DNA from: Aquila chrysaetos chrysaetos | Taxonomy: Eukaryota > Chordata > Aves > Accipitriformes > Accipitridae | Assembly: GCF_900496995.4 (NCBI RefSeq) | Contig: NC_044006.1 | Span: forward strand, 20,668,214 to 20,732,213 | Reading direction: 5' to 3' | DNA: 64,000 bases | In this document: piece by piece, positions 13,353-26,712 of the stretch | Position numbering within the stretch: position 1 is the first letter of the stretch | Layout: each line of letters opens with the position of its first letter | Notes under the pieces: generated by a model | Databases searched by the model: none | Told to the model about the DNA's origin: nothing | Seen by the model: only the letters and a program-made list of their open reading frames with translations | Program-made: the position numbers and the translations under genes

Positions 13353-16300
13353 AAGCACACATTTTCAGTGCTGTTCAAAACCAAACTCTAAAAGCAAAGC
13401 AAGCATGGGCTAAAGTAATACAGCCCTTGCACAGCTCCCTGCAAATGCGAGTTTGGTTTAATGGAGCATTCGGGTTGCGTTTGACGTCTCTTATTTAAAC
13501 ACAGGAACACTCTCCAAAGGAGCCCACGGACTAAGATGTGTGTATCACTGGGATCAGCTTGAATTCAAAAGCTTGTTGATAGCACCTTCTTGCCTCTGCT
13601 ATCTGACCACTCACCAACCAGCTAATTTTACTTCTTCTGTAAAGTATTAGGTGATTTACTGCATTGTGGTTTAATATCTCTTTGACCTTTCAGGTCATCA
13701 AAGATCACTACCAGCACCTTTGGATTATATAGATGAACCAGGGAGAGTACAAGGCTCCTGATGGCTGGTACTGCAGAGCAGTCATGCATGAAATAAGAGA
13801 TTAATGTGGGTTCCCATAATCTGGATCAACACACAAGAATGTAAAGCTGGCTTTCTCTCTGAGTGCTTTGCACATTATGAGCTGTCATTAGTTTCTCCAT
13901 CTGCCTGAACTACCCTCATGGGACATGCAGCTCTCCGGTCCTCCTCCCCGCTGTTTCCCAGCTCTCTGGCCAAGCGCTGGTTCCCAGGCTCTGCTGTGCA
14001 GGATCATGTCTACCATGAATTACAAGTGTTCAGGCTCAGCACCAGGGTATGAAGGTGAGGATAGAGGAGAGCAGGGAGGGAGGTTGCGTTTCACTCCTGG
14101 CACCGGTGGCAGATGTGCTGTGCCTCTGATGCCATGTTTGCTCCCCTGGCTTGCTGGGGAGACATGATGCAGCAGGTGCTGCATCAGTGGCATCTCTGGG
14201 AAGGCTGATGTGGCTCCAGGTATGTCTGATCCTGCTGGGGACCAGGGCCCCAAGGGAAAGTGAGAGCAATAGGGAAATGAACTATGACTCCAGCAGTGCT
14301 CTATAGCAGCTCAAAAGCAGCAGATTTTCCTTTTCATACAGCTGCAGACACAGTCTGCTTTTCCATTTACTAACAGTAAAATGAACAGAGAAACAAACAA
14401 ACATTGGAGTTTTTACTGTTTCCCAGTTCAACAAAATCCCATTTTCCAGTGGAAGAATATGTAATCCCTAGAATCTTCAACCAGCTGTGCTGCTGCCTGC
14501 TATTTCCAATTTCATTCCCATGATGCGGTGTGCACCCTGAAGATGTGCTTTCATCAGCTCCTTAATGTAGGTGAGTATATCTCACTGTAACTTACCCAGG
14601 CTTTTTGCAATTTGTCTATTGGAAATGATCTGTAGTCTTTTTACATGTGGCCCTCAGCTGCAAAACCCTCTTAAATCTTTGTCAAATAGGTAATAATGAA
14701 GAGAATACATTTTTATGCAGCAGCATGGACCTTCTGACTGCAGCACACAGTAATCTGTTACCCTCCAATGTTCTTGCAGTACATTGAGCTGTCACTCAAA
14801 TGACCTGAAGAGAAAAGAGGAGACGAAGAAGCCGAAGAAAATTCTGGTGCTTGAGTGAAAAATAGCTACATTTAGCCAACAGGGCTGTAATAATGTTTCA
14901 TATCCTAATAAAGATTACTGCAAAATGTGCTTAATGGCAAACTAAATTAGCAGTATATGCTTAATTTGGATCTGGTAAAACTGATGTTTATTCAGAAGAT
15001 ACGATGCTGCATTGAAAAATTCACATGCAACAGAATCTCCCTTTCAAGCTGTCTATACAGGTGCACCCATATACCTACTTCCTTATCCACCCTACAGCCT
15101 TAGTGTCCCCTTAGCCATTATGGCTGCTATGGTACTGCCTGGATAACAACCAGTGCATGTGTGCTGTGCACGTCTGCACAGGGGTCTGGGCACCAAACCC
15201 ATGCACCAGCGTTGCCTTTACCTGAAGATGTTGCAAGTGGAAGAGGCATCAAAGGGGATGGGCAGAAGGGTAACAGCAATGAGAATATTCATTGGTGTTG
15301 ACTAGCTGGTGGCTACTGAGGACTGCAGCTGCCGAAATCAGCTGTGGGCTGCTACATGTTGGTGGATATTGGGGCTTTGGCAAAAACAGAAAGCAGTCAG
15401 AAGCTTACAATGAAATGATGAGAGTCGGCATAGATGTGCATCTTTCTGACAGAGGGCAGATTTTTAGAGGTATTGTAAGCGGAATGCATTTCCAAGCACC
15501 AACCTAAAGACAGTCTTCAGCTCTGAGCTGTCCAAGAAGGTGTTCTGCAGCGCTGATTTTGACCAGTGAGTGTGGCAAGTGTGGGGTGTTGAAACATCAC
15601 TGAATATGTTGTTAGTCTTGGCTCAAGTAGCAGTCAAGGTGTCCTACTGCTAGTGTGAAGGGTCATCCCACATCTTTCATGCCCTATTGGGAACTACACT
15701 GAAGCAGCTGCATTTCTGTGAAGATGAGCTGACCACAGAGCACTCCGGACACGGCATTTCCTGACTGGCCCCAGGAGCCAAAGAACCTCTACATCCCATG
15801 TACAAAGTCCTGTGTTGAAAGAAATTACCCTCTGTCATCTAAATCAGCTTGATGCCCTCTTGGCAGGCTCTAGAGACAACTTTCAAGTCATACTGCAGAT
15901 CTGGTCAGTAAAAAGGAAGGCCAGTAGCTTCAGTCTCCAGGTCTGTCAGTAAGGTATAGCAGTAAGACTTCATTTTTCTCTTCTCAAAGTGTCATATACA
16001 ATGTTTCTCACTCGCTTGCAATATTTAATACATAACTCACTCTTTGTACATATGTCAGTAACCCTGTAGATTCCCCAAACTGAAATACATCTTGTTTTTC
16101 TGAAAATGTGTGCTGTTGTCAGTACCATATTCTTGTATTGCAGGACGCCTCTGAAGGCCCAGGGCTGTGGAAAATCTGATTTCTGTGTTAAAATAAGAAA
16201 TCACTTAAACAAGTGACGTGAAAGTGCACACATTATTACACGGGCATGGAAACAGGGAAGGAAAGCATGAGCTCATATTTTGAGTCTAGTAGAGCAGTCT

Positions 16301-19300
16301 GCCTGTGGTTTCCTTCTCCTTTCTTGTGTACCTGACTCATCTGTAAGTACAAAGTTAATTACTGTCTTTATATGGACAAGCCTCAGATCAGTCTCTCTGC
16401 TCCAGACCCATCTGCTTGTGTCCAAATGAAATCTCAGCGTGTCTGTCTGGCATTTCCTCTTGATGTGTCATCCCCAGCTCCAGTTCAAGAAAGTTAAAAC
16501 TCAGCTTTTCATCCTTCATCACAACTCTCAGTTGTTAATCAACAATCTCTCCCTCTTTTGAGGCAACTCTGCTGTTTGGTAGGTTGCCCATTTCTTATAT
16601 TTTTCCAGACATGTTGGGGCTTCTGCTTGTCCTTTGCTTCTTCACATTTAGGAGATACTCCTTAAGCACCCAGAAAAACAATCTCCAATCTTTTGTTGAA
16701 TCCCCCAGTAAAACCCTCTTTTGCTAGGAGGCCAAACAATCCCTCAAAAAAGAAAAAAAATAAAAAGCACCTCATTAATACCTAAAATATCAAGACTTTT
16801 TACTTGTGCTTGCTTTCCTAATTATCAGATTAGATGATTCAGATTCTTTCTGAAATTTGCTTGTATTGCTATTTGAGCAAGAAGCTGGAACTTGTAAAAG
16901 CAGTGTGATTTGGAATAGAGAATGGTCGCATGATTTTCACTGTAAATTCACCCACTGTTAGAATAACAATAGATTTAATTCTTTCCCCAAAGGACTCCCA
17001 TGGCAAAAGTCCGATGGCAACAAAAGCAAAATCAGAGTGGACAAAACACCAGCTCCCCATCTGAAATCAGTCCTTCAGATCCCTGCATATGACTGTAATT
17101 CGGCACCCTTATCTGGCTAGGCAAGGGAGCTGTGCAGTTGTATTAGATCTGTGTCGCGTGCCTCTGAATTTGTATGATTTTTTCCTTGTATGGGGCTTTA
17201 TGGCTACAGCTACAATTTGCAAAGATCAGTGTTTTATAATTCATTAATTTGCTTGTTGCTGTTACCATGGTGCTTTTATTTGGCAGGCAGGGAACACTCT
17301 TAACAAGTGCACTGAAGTCAAGCTGGAATTAATTTCTGCTTTCTCTCTGTTTCTTTTCCTTGCCCCTCCAGTGGGCAGGTGTGGAAGGAGCCAGTCAGGA
17401 GTATTTCTCGCAGTTTGATGGGAAGTTGCTGAAGCTGGAAAAGGGGCACATGCCTGTACACCTGCTCTCGTCAAGACATCCTGTCCCAGCCAGCATCTCC
17501 TGGGGCAAGGAGGAGGATGAACCTTCCTGCACTGACACAATCCGGATGACCTGTGGTGATGGAGAGGGAAAGCACAGTAGAGGTGGCAAGAAACATGTTG
17601 GTGAGGCATGGCAGAAAGGTGTGAGGCTGACCTGGAAAGCAGAGAGGTGGCCCAGTGAGTGCTGACCCAAGGCGGGAGGTAGATACAAACCCCTGACACC
17701 AGAGTGTGTCCATGTGGCTTTCGGGTCTGGGGTGGTTCCTTGTGTGTCTATGGAAATGTAATTAGGCAACTTGGCTAAGAAACCTGTTTTGTCGCCACTC
17801 CCAATGTCAGAGCATTTACCCTTTCCAAAGGTTATTTTACTAAAGTGTATAGTAAAATATTTTTTTGCAGACGAATCCTGATTTTTCCAATTACGGAACT
17901 AAATAAGATGTAATGCTGTCATAGTAGCAGAGCTAAAATACCCACTGGTAAGCATACTGCAACAAGTTTAAATCCTGCACCAGATGTTTGTGAATAGTGT
18001 ATACTGTGCCCAGGAGCTGTGACTTTCAGGAGAGACAGCTGTTGTTGTTTCTTGGGTTTCAGCCTAATTAGAGCTACCGCAGAGCAAATGTGGGTGGATC
18101 AGGTCTCCAGAGCTGGTCTGCTTGTACATGTACAAGCTGTGTGTGTGGTCTCAATGCCTGGTCGCGGTGGGCCTGTGGTTGCTCTGACTCCCACCAGTAG
18201 ACAGGAATCTGAGTTGATTTCAACAGGGACATGTCAGATTCAAACTGGGCTGTGAACATTGGGGCCTGGGACCCCAGAAGCACAATGACAACTGGGAGGG
18301 CAAACCCAAACCCTCTTCAAAGAAAGACCTGAATCAGGCAATGGGACAAATTCAGGAGGATCAGAGAAACCTTCTTCTTGGCAGAATCACTGCTGTAAAG
18401 GGTAGCTCTGCTCGGGGCGGGGAGGCCAGGAGGCACCAGAGATGTTTGTTCTCCGTGCATCCTGGAAAATGCTTCTCTGCAGCCCAGGGTGGAGGTATGC
18501 TGCAAACTCTCTCCTCCCTGGGAACATGTAAGAGGTGGGACTGCTCTGTCCAGGGGGGACTCAGAGGTTTGATTCAGTGGGGCTGAAGTCAGGGCAAGGA
18601 CCACTTCTTGCGTGCCTTGAGCTTCCCACCTTCCTCAAAGACTGGCTGCCGACCGCTGCTCTCATTGGTCCTCACCGATGCTGGAAACAAGTCACTGGTG
18701 TCACTGGATTGTCAGACCCCAAAATGGCCATTCCCACCTCATGCCTGCCGTAATCCTGCATGGTGAACAATTTGCGTGCTTTCATCCTGACCAGCGTGTA
18801 TAGTTCCCATTAAGTAATATTTGCTCTGTTTTCTCATCGTCCTTTTGCGCCTTCTTCTAAATCAGCAATTGCCATTCAGTTTTTTCAATGAATCTTCGGA
18901 ATTCAGTTCTGTGGTACTTGCCACAGTATCCAAGTTCCCAAAACCTCAGATCTGGGCAGAATCTGACCATACGCTTCATCTCTCAGCTTCGTGTTGCTGC
19001 TTGCTCTCATCATCCTGACTTCAGAGCTGGTTGATCAAGTTTCTGTCCAGGTGACAGTGTTCACATCCAAAGGAATTTGAACTAACTTTGACAGTAAGGT
19101 TTTGTGATATGATATTAGAAGCTTTGCAAAATCGTTGTATATCATAGTTGCTCTCTTGCCATCATCCATACAATTTTTTTGTATTGCCTCATATCTACTC
19201 TCTTCAGTGTCCCATTTGCCTGGTGTCTTCCTTCCTTTCCTTCCTTCCATTTTTTGAGACCTGCCTTGTGGTTATTGTAAGTGTGGGATTCTCTCCCTCT

Positions 19301-22300
19301 CCCTTCTGCCTCCCTTGTTTGTTGTAAGACAGTGAAATAATAACAATTATGATACGCCTCAACATATTGACTTGGTTAATAAATATGTTAATAGAAATTA
19401 TTAAAGACACAGAACAAGTTGCTAAGTCAGCTCCACATCTTGTAGCACAACCCTTAATTACGTAAATAATCACCCCACAAATTGTCCCGTTGGGTTCAAC
19501 AGCGGTACATGGACAAGGGAGGATTTCTTATTAAGCATTCAAAATTGTGCCCAATGCACAACATAATGAGCCTATATTATGGTACTGATGCCTACCAAGG
19601 TAAAAATAGGAGAGGTAGATGGTAGAGGAAAGGAAATTGCTGAATATTTATCGCATTAACAGTTTGAACCAGTTTGAGTCTTAAAATGAGGGCAGGGAGA
19701 GACAGCATTGTACACCCTTTTCCTTGGGGGATCAGCTTCAGGTTTTCTTGGTCATTAATTCAAATAGCAGCAGTATCTCTGCTTCTATTATGGATAATGC
19801 CACATGAATACTTACTGTACAGGCTCCTATTTTCAGTTTAGTTCCTAGAATCAGATGTCTATTCCAATTCCACCTATTTATTGCTATTAAAAAACCAAAA
19901 CACTGTAGGTAACCACAGCTTCCCATTATGAAGCTAGCAGTATAGCCCTTTCTCTTGCAAATTTGATTTTATTGATAGCAATCTCCGTTCTGTAGCCCCC
20001 TCCTTGGGCAAAATTATTTTGGGATGTGGAGATGGACCAGAGAATGACAACTCTGAAAAGAGTTTTCACTTTAACATCTCATTGAAATGGGGATTGTGAA
20101 GTTATGTGATCCTCAGTTAATTTGCTGGCTTCGCCAGTGTCCTGAGTAATGTGGTCTGTCATCTAGCCAAGGTAATTAGCTCTCTGTGCAAGGAACGCAT
20201 ATGAAACTTTGAAATCCAAGCTCTAAGCAGAGTCCAGGATCCGTGTGAAAAGGAGCAGTGGGGATATATTATTTCATTGGACTTTATTACTTCAAACAGC
20301 ATTGAATAAATTGACTGATGGTGAGAAATACAAAACTTCAAATGGGGCAGCCTCATGGTATCTGGAGCTCAGATGGGGCAGAGCAAGTGCCTTGCCTTGT
20401 TTTCTTTCATGTCTTCATGACCACTCAAATGCTTGCTTCTTCCTTTAGGTGAAATTCTGGTATGCCTTTTAAAGTGAGTCTTCTCCAACCCGGTGATTAT
20501 TAAAGGACTGCATTGCTTTGTGCTGCAGAACAGGGAAGGTCTACTCTCTTCTGGTTTCTGCCCATCATTCCTGAAGGTCAGTTCTTCCCTTCCAGCAAGC
20601 CAAGTGATTGCACTGTGGCAGAAGATAAGTCACAGCCCCAGGGAGAGCAAGTTTCCTATTCCTGTTGGACTTGCTTGGCTTCCTCTATAGAGTTTGCTCA
20701 AGGTCCAGCAGGTGCAAGACCTGTTAAGCTGAGGATGTACAATGCAGTGCAGTGGTTTAAATCCAACAGCCACGATGCCTGAGAAGAGTCAATGTGAAAA
20801 CTTTAACAGGATTTTGTCTGAGCTGAAGAATGTGAAATTGAAAGGGAGGACAGTTAATAGGTATTAGGATTATTACAATAGTAATTAGAATTATTAGAAG
20901 CCCCATGCAAAAGAAATGAATTCACCAAAGATTGCTTTTTAATCAAACTGGTTTTGAATAATAATGATCAAAAATGTATCATAAAGAAAAAGGTGTGAAT
21001 CTAGTCATTGTATAAGTACCGTAAATAACTTTCAGTTATTGGAAACTGCCAAGTTTCCTTAACATTCAAGTATTCACAGCTTATTTCAGGGAAATAAGGG
21101 TTTCTATTTATCTTTTTATCCCTTGCTCTGTAAGCCAGATTTTCTTCTCATTTGTGCAGGTGCAGGTCAACAGCAGTCAGAAAGACTGTGTTTCATTCAG
21201 AAGTATGTAATAAAATGGTTGTATTAAATACACTTGATATTAAATAAAAGCTTCTGCCACACCCAGTCTGTTTGCGTTAACTTACACTCTCCTCTCTATG
21301 GTGAAATCATCTATTGACTGCACATAGATAGATTGTAAATATCTAATATATTCTGCACAAATCTATATTTTCAGTGATCTCATTTGTTTCCAAAAGCACT
21401 TCAGGGAAAACAAAGATGCAATTTGACCTACAGTTTGATTGTGACTGAATGACTTAAAGTGATCAACTTTTAAATTACCAAATGTTTCTGCAAGGGAGGC
21501 AGCCAATGAGCCCTAAACTGGTCCTTCCCTGAGATCTTGCTTGTCAAGATTAATCTTAGAGTAAATATTTATTTGTCTCTCATCATTTTAAACCACATGT
21601 GCTTTCTCTGAAGAAGAAGAGGCCGATAATATTGTGCCCCACAGCAAGGTATGAAATTTGGTTCCCTAGAAGGGTCCGGGAAACCGGAGACTTGGAAACT
21701 TCAAGGGGAGTTGCTGGTTTTGAATTTTTTTCAATGTCTTGGTCATTTGAGACATCACTTTATCTCCCTTGCTTTTTTAATTTCCTCTGGTCTCCCTCTC
21801 TTTCTCTTACATAAAAGCGAAGGAAAAGGGTCACAAAGGGCCACAGCTCAGGTTTTCCATGAGGCGTGTTGGATTAACAGGAGAAATGAAAGAGCTCTGT
21901 GCCTTGTTCATCCTCTTCGTAAACAGCTGAAAATTAAATCACATATATTCTTGGTTTTCAATAGCCAAACCTGAAATGATAGATTTCCATTATGCCTAGT
22001 TTGTTTACCGGTACACAGTCCACAATGTGTGGAGGTCATGTTGCAAACAGACTTTTCCTTGAAACAGATGCATATCACACACTCGCTATTTCTTTACAGG
22101 GGAGAGATGGAAAATCAGCATTTGAATTGAAGAATGTCTTGTATTTCACGTAACTCTACCCTGCAGACAGATTCTTCTCTGTTTTTCAACAGACTGCAGG
22201 TCTGACTATTATTACTGGAGGCTGCCAAGACAGTTGAGTGTTTGTGGATGTGCGCCTGCTTATCAGAATGAAAGAAGAGGACTGTGTTCAGCTTCCATTT

Positions 22301-23370
22301 TTTGTAGCCCTGTGCTACAGCTCACAGTGACAGGGATGTGACTGCGATATTTGGAAGAATAAAGTCAGAGGCTGTTAGCAACAGGTAACGGGACGGGAGA
22401 CCGTGCTGCTGAGAGGTCTTATGAACAAATTCAAGAAAATGTTAAGATTCGATGAGAGATGCAAATATTGAATAAAGATCCATGTATGACCAGCAGCATG
22501 AACTGAGCACGTAAAGAAAAATCATATGTTATAGTTAAGATCCCTAAATTCAGTGTTTACCTACTATGTGCCAGCATGCAAAATGTTTGTGTGTCATTTG
22601 TATGCAAACATGTGATAGAACACACCAATGAAAGACCATATGGTCATGATCTGACTGATGGTAGTCCAGGGTCTCTAAGTCCTGTGAATAAAACAGGCTA
22701 AGTATATTTTCTCCTTAAGTTTTTTTGTTGTTGCCCCATGAAATAGCCTCTAATAGCCAGTGGGCTAATTTGTGCTATCTCCTATAGTGGACAACGAAGT
22801 GTATGTATGGGTAGAAAAGCAATCATAATCTGACTTCCCTTCCCTGGTGTCAGCACGGCTTCACGGTCTGCAATGTTCATTCTGCCTTCCTTGCAGGAGT
22901 GAAGAACAAAGTGCTGTACAGCGGCTCCTTGCTGCTCATGTCATAGTTTACAATGGATATGACTGCAGATGAGTGAGGCAATATTTTTGCCCCATTTGCA
23001 AATGAAGATAAATCCCAACTACTAGGGAAAGGCAAGATAACTCTGTATTTTTTTAATATTAAAACCATCTCCATGAATATAGACATGAATGTAGGTATTG
23101 CAAATTGGGTTAACATGATAAGAGAGGTACAATAAGCATGGTAACTCACAATCATATATTTTCAGTCATGTATCAAAGGTTTCTGTCACTGTGAACCTGA
23201 ACGGAAACATCTATCATTTCAAAGGCTTTGGATAAAGGTCTGGTCGTGATGTCAGAAATGCATGGGTGTTTCAGGGAACCAACAGAATTCAAAGGACAGA
23301 CATTAAAACACATTTTTAACTATGTGGGACCTGCTTCCCCACTCCCATATGTTTAGTAGATCAATATTAG

Positions 23371-23410
23371 CTCCTCTACAGTCAATAGAACTCACTGATG
23401 TAAAACTGCT
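23371..23410. mobile_element. Possible fossil of an old amniote DNA element
   Basis: The string ctcctctacagtcaatagaa continues into ctcactgatgtaaaactgctg. It resembles the motif "tccactgaagtcaatgg ... gtgtaaaactgg" that I recall from ancient palindromic elements in bird and reptile genomes. It is short and diverged, and recognition rests on memory. Confidence 0.3.
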
Positions 23411-23861
23411 GTGTGCATGTTCTTAATGATTCACAATTTTGAAGCCTGGCCAGTTCTATAACTCAACCCTCGCAAAGGCAAACAGCCTCCTGCCAATCTG
23501 CCCTTTCTTCTCTCATCCTGTTATTTGTTAGGCGTCTGTAGCCCATTAGCTGGCTTACTATGGTATTAATATGTGGTATAATTATTCATAGCCAGATCTG
23601 CTGATAAGAAATCAAATGCTCTGGTAAACAACTGACTGCTTTTTTTCCATGACATCAACAACAAAGTCAAATGGGGCACTGGAAAAAGGATAATTCCCAG
23701 GATCGCGTTAAAAGATTACATAGTTATGTAGAGGAGGGGAAAAGCTGCTTTCAAAGCACTGATCAGGAATGTTCTGTGCCATTGCCAGCAGACATACACT
23801 AGCATGTCTTCTGCTCACACCAGGGACATATAAGCTCATATGGCTGGTCACTACGTGCCAG

Positions 23862-23938
23862 GTCTGTCCACCCACAAGAAAAGGATGGCACTCTTTAAGA
23901 GTCTGTCCACCCTTAAGAAATGGATGATGTAGTTCTTC
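23862..23938 (+). repeat. Diverged partial tandem duplication
   Basis: The motif gtctgtccaccc followed by aagaaa and ggatg occurs at 23862 and again at 23901. About 22 of the first 25 bases match and the rest has diverged. It looks like an old local duplication. Confidence 0.6.
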
Positions 23939-26674
23939 AAAATTATTTTTTTCCAACCCTCCCCCCAGATGGCAAATATATCTCTGGAAGAATTAGGCTC
24001 ATACTTCCTTGTGACTGTCTCCTTAAGATAAAAGATTAAGTCAGTGGTAGGTCCATTAGCACAGATCAGCTTTTCTGCGTGGTCATTGATATTTGGGGTT
24101 GCAAAATGCAACTTCAAAGTTAATACACTGGTACTATCCAAACATTAGTCTCACTCAAGCTTGGGTTATTCAGGGCACACATAGTAGCAGTGACAGAAAC
24201 ATGTGCATGCACTTGACCCACAGTGACTGCTATTCCCCTTGTGCCCTGCTGCTGCAGCTCCACATCTGCCCAGGTCAGCAGCTGGATCTCTGAAATGGTG
24301 GCTATACCTCCAGGTGTGGTCACAGGGCTGGCCACCAAGGGAACCTGCCTAAGGCCACCATCTTTTCCTCCATAAAACCAGTTCCTTAGGCTACAGGAGA
24401 GCACAAGTGGCTATTGGATTATTTTCTGGTACTTCACTTCCAACGCTACTTTTACAAGTGCTTGCTGCCGCTCACCATCTGGGAGCGTGGGTTTTGGGGA
24501 AGCTCTTTGCATATTACAGGACTGGCTCAGCAGGCATCTATCTGCACTCAGGGCTGCTTCTCAGTGCTGTTTGCTCATGTGCCAGTCACGTTGGCATGGG
24601 TGCAATCCCCAGAGTCAGAGTATTTGTGTTTTACATTATTGTGATTCCTCTGGCTTCTTTAGGGTTGCTTTGACACCTGTGTGACACCAAAACCTTCCCC
24701 TCCTCCCCTCCACTTCCCAGTGGCTGGCTGACTAATAACCAGGTTCAAGGTTGAGATTAACTGTGCTTAGACAATTGAAAACTCTGACTAATGCTGCAAA
24801 CACTTGGGCAACACTTCTTGAAAAAAGTAAGTGCCATTTTTAAGGCTTAAAATCATTTCCACTCCTTGTTCTTGGATAGTACAATTGCTCCTTTTCATTT
24901 CTTTGAAGTACACTCAATAACTCAGTGCAAGGATACTTATAATGAAAGGCCTCTCAAAGACTTTCAGTGATTCATTCCCATTTTATGTTTCAGGTTAATA
25001 ACAATGATTTTCAACAATGGTTCAGAGAGGTTAAGTTCAAATGTGACCCTTACACCATCTCCCACATTTCCTGGGTTATTCCTGGTTTTGCAGGGTTACT
25101 GCTGTCTTGAGGCTAGTAGCTTCAGGGCAAGATGAAGATTATTTTCTGTCATCCCTTTCTCAGACTGAAACTCTGCCATTCTTCTGGTGTCTTGTCCAAC
25201 TGGTCAGTTACCCTTGCTCCTCAAAACATGGGTTTTATTTCTGGTCTGAATTTGTCTCATTCATCTCTGAGTCCTTGGTGCTTTTTTATGTCTGTCTTGG
25301 AAGGAAGAACTTATCACTGGCCTTGGGCTCTCTCTCTGAAAGTGATAACACAGGTGAACAGATTACTCAGAAACCATCCTTTTGATGAGCTTCTGAATAA
25401 CTACCTAGCTGGAAGTCATTTTTTATGTGTCTGGCATAATTTTTGATGCCTTTTCCAGCACCAAGTTTTTCAGCACCTAAATTGCAACTAGTTCTGTAGC
25501 TGGTGTTCATCTTATCTGTGTTGCCTGCACAGGTAACACTCTCCCTTACAGTAGGCCACATATTTCTTTTTTTAATGTATCCTGGGATCTGTTTTTTAAA
25601 TCCCTACAGCATCCTGCTGAAGCTTCTTTTGTGCTGGGTCAGAAACCTGTAGAGCTTGTATCCTTTTCAGTGAGTTTCAGGATGCGACTGTCCTGATCTG
25701 AAGGTCTGTGATTTCTCTGTCTCAGAGAAAAAGTGTCTCTGTTCATCCATCTAGGAGAGATCTTGGGTCTGCAGGTGCCAGCACACAGTGTGTTTGAATG
25801 GCTCAGCTTACAAGCATCTCACCTTCTTGTGAATACCTTTTGCCATGACTTTCTGAAAACATTGGAGCTGTACTTGTCCAGTGCTGGACCGGAACTTCAG
25901 CATCAATGTTGGCAGTTCTTAATACAATTTCTGTTGTACCAAACATACTCTGAAAACTCTCTCCTAGTCCTGACAGTCGTAGATCTTCCCCTGGTATCTT
26001 CAGCATAAACTCCAAGTTTTAATGTGTAGAACATATAAAAAAGGAAAAATAGAGACACTAAGGAAAAAATCTAGAATCAATTTTATGCATTGCAATTTGC
26101 TCCATATCAATTTCTATTGGTTTCTAATTTTCTTTTGTGTTTGTAGTATCAGCAATTACATCCTTTATCAGAGAACCAGGGAGAATGTTTAACAAAGGAT
26201 TGTTTTCACATCATTGCACTAGAGTTGCTCCATAGACAGGGATTTGATGGTGCCTCTGGGCTAGCATCCTCTTGTCCAGGATGCATCACCTCACACAGAA
26301 GTGCCTTGGAAACTTATTCTTTACTGACAGTCTATACAGCATCACTGTTACCCTGGCTGTAACATCTCCTTAGGTGGGCATATATGACCTTCACTGGATC
26401 CAGTATGTTTTTCTTTAAGGAATACATATGTAGGCATTAAACTTAAAACTTCTATTTACTAATGATTATGTTTCATTTATGTATCTCTTCTTGTTGTCTT
26501 GAAATTTTAGGTTTTCTCCCAAATGCATCAATCTCTGTCCCTTCCTTCTCTCCCTCTTCAATCACGTTTTTTTTGAAAAAAATTGTTCTTAATCCATCTT
26601 GTTTAACCTGCTCCTTAATTCTTTTCCATGCTAAAACACAGGCAGCGAGAGGTTGGATCATATTCTCTGTGGGA

Positions 26675-26712
26675 GTCTTTCAGCTGACTTCAATGGAAGC
26701 AGGATTAAGACC
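26675..26712. mobile_element. Possible fossil of an old amniote DNA element
   Basis: The string tctttcagctgacttcaatg continues into gaagcaggattaagacc. It resembles the common "cattgacttcaatgggagcaggatt" core of old palindromic amniote elements. It is a short fragment recognised from memory. Confidence 0.35.

Noticed and set aside
20471..20495. Possible CR1 3' end (ttctccaacccggtgatt)
   Set aside because: The resemblance to the CR1 terminus is too weak, and the terminal repeat is absent.
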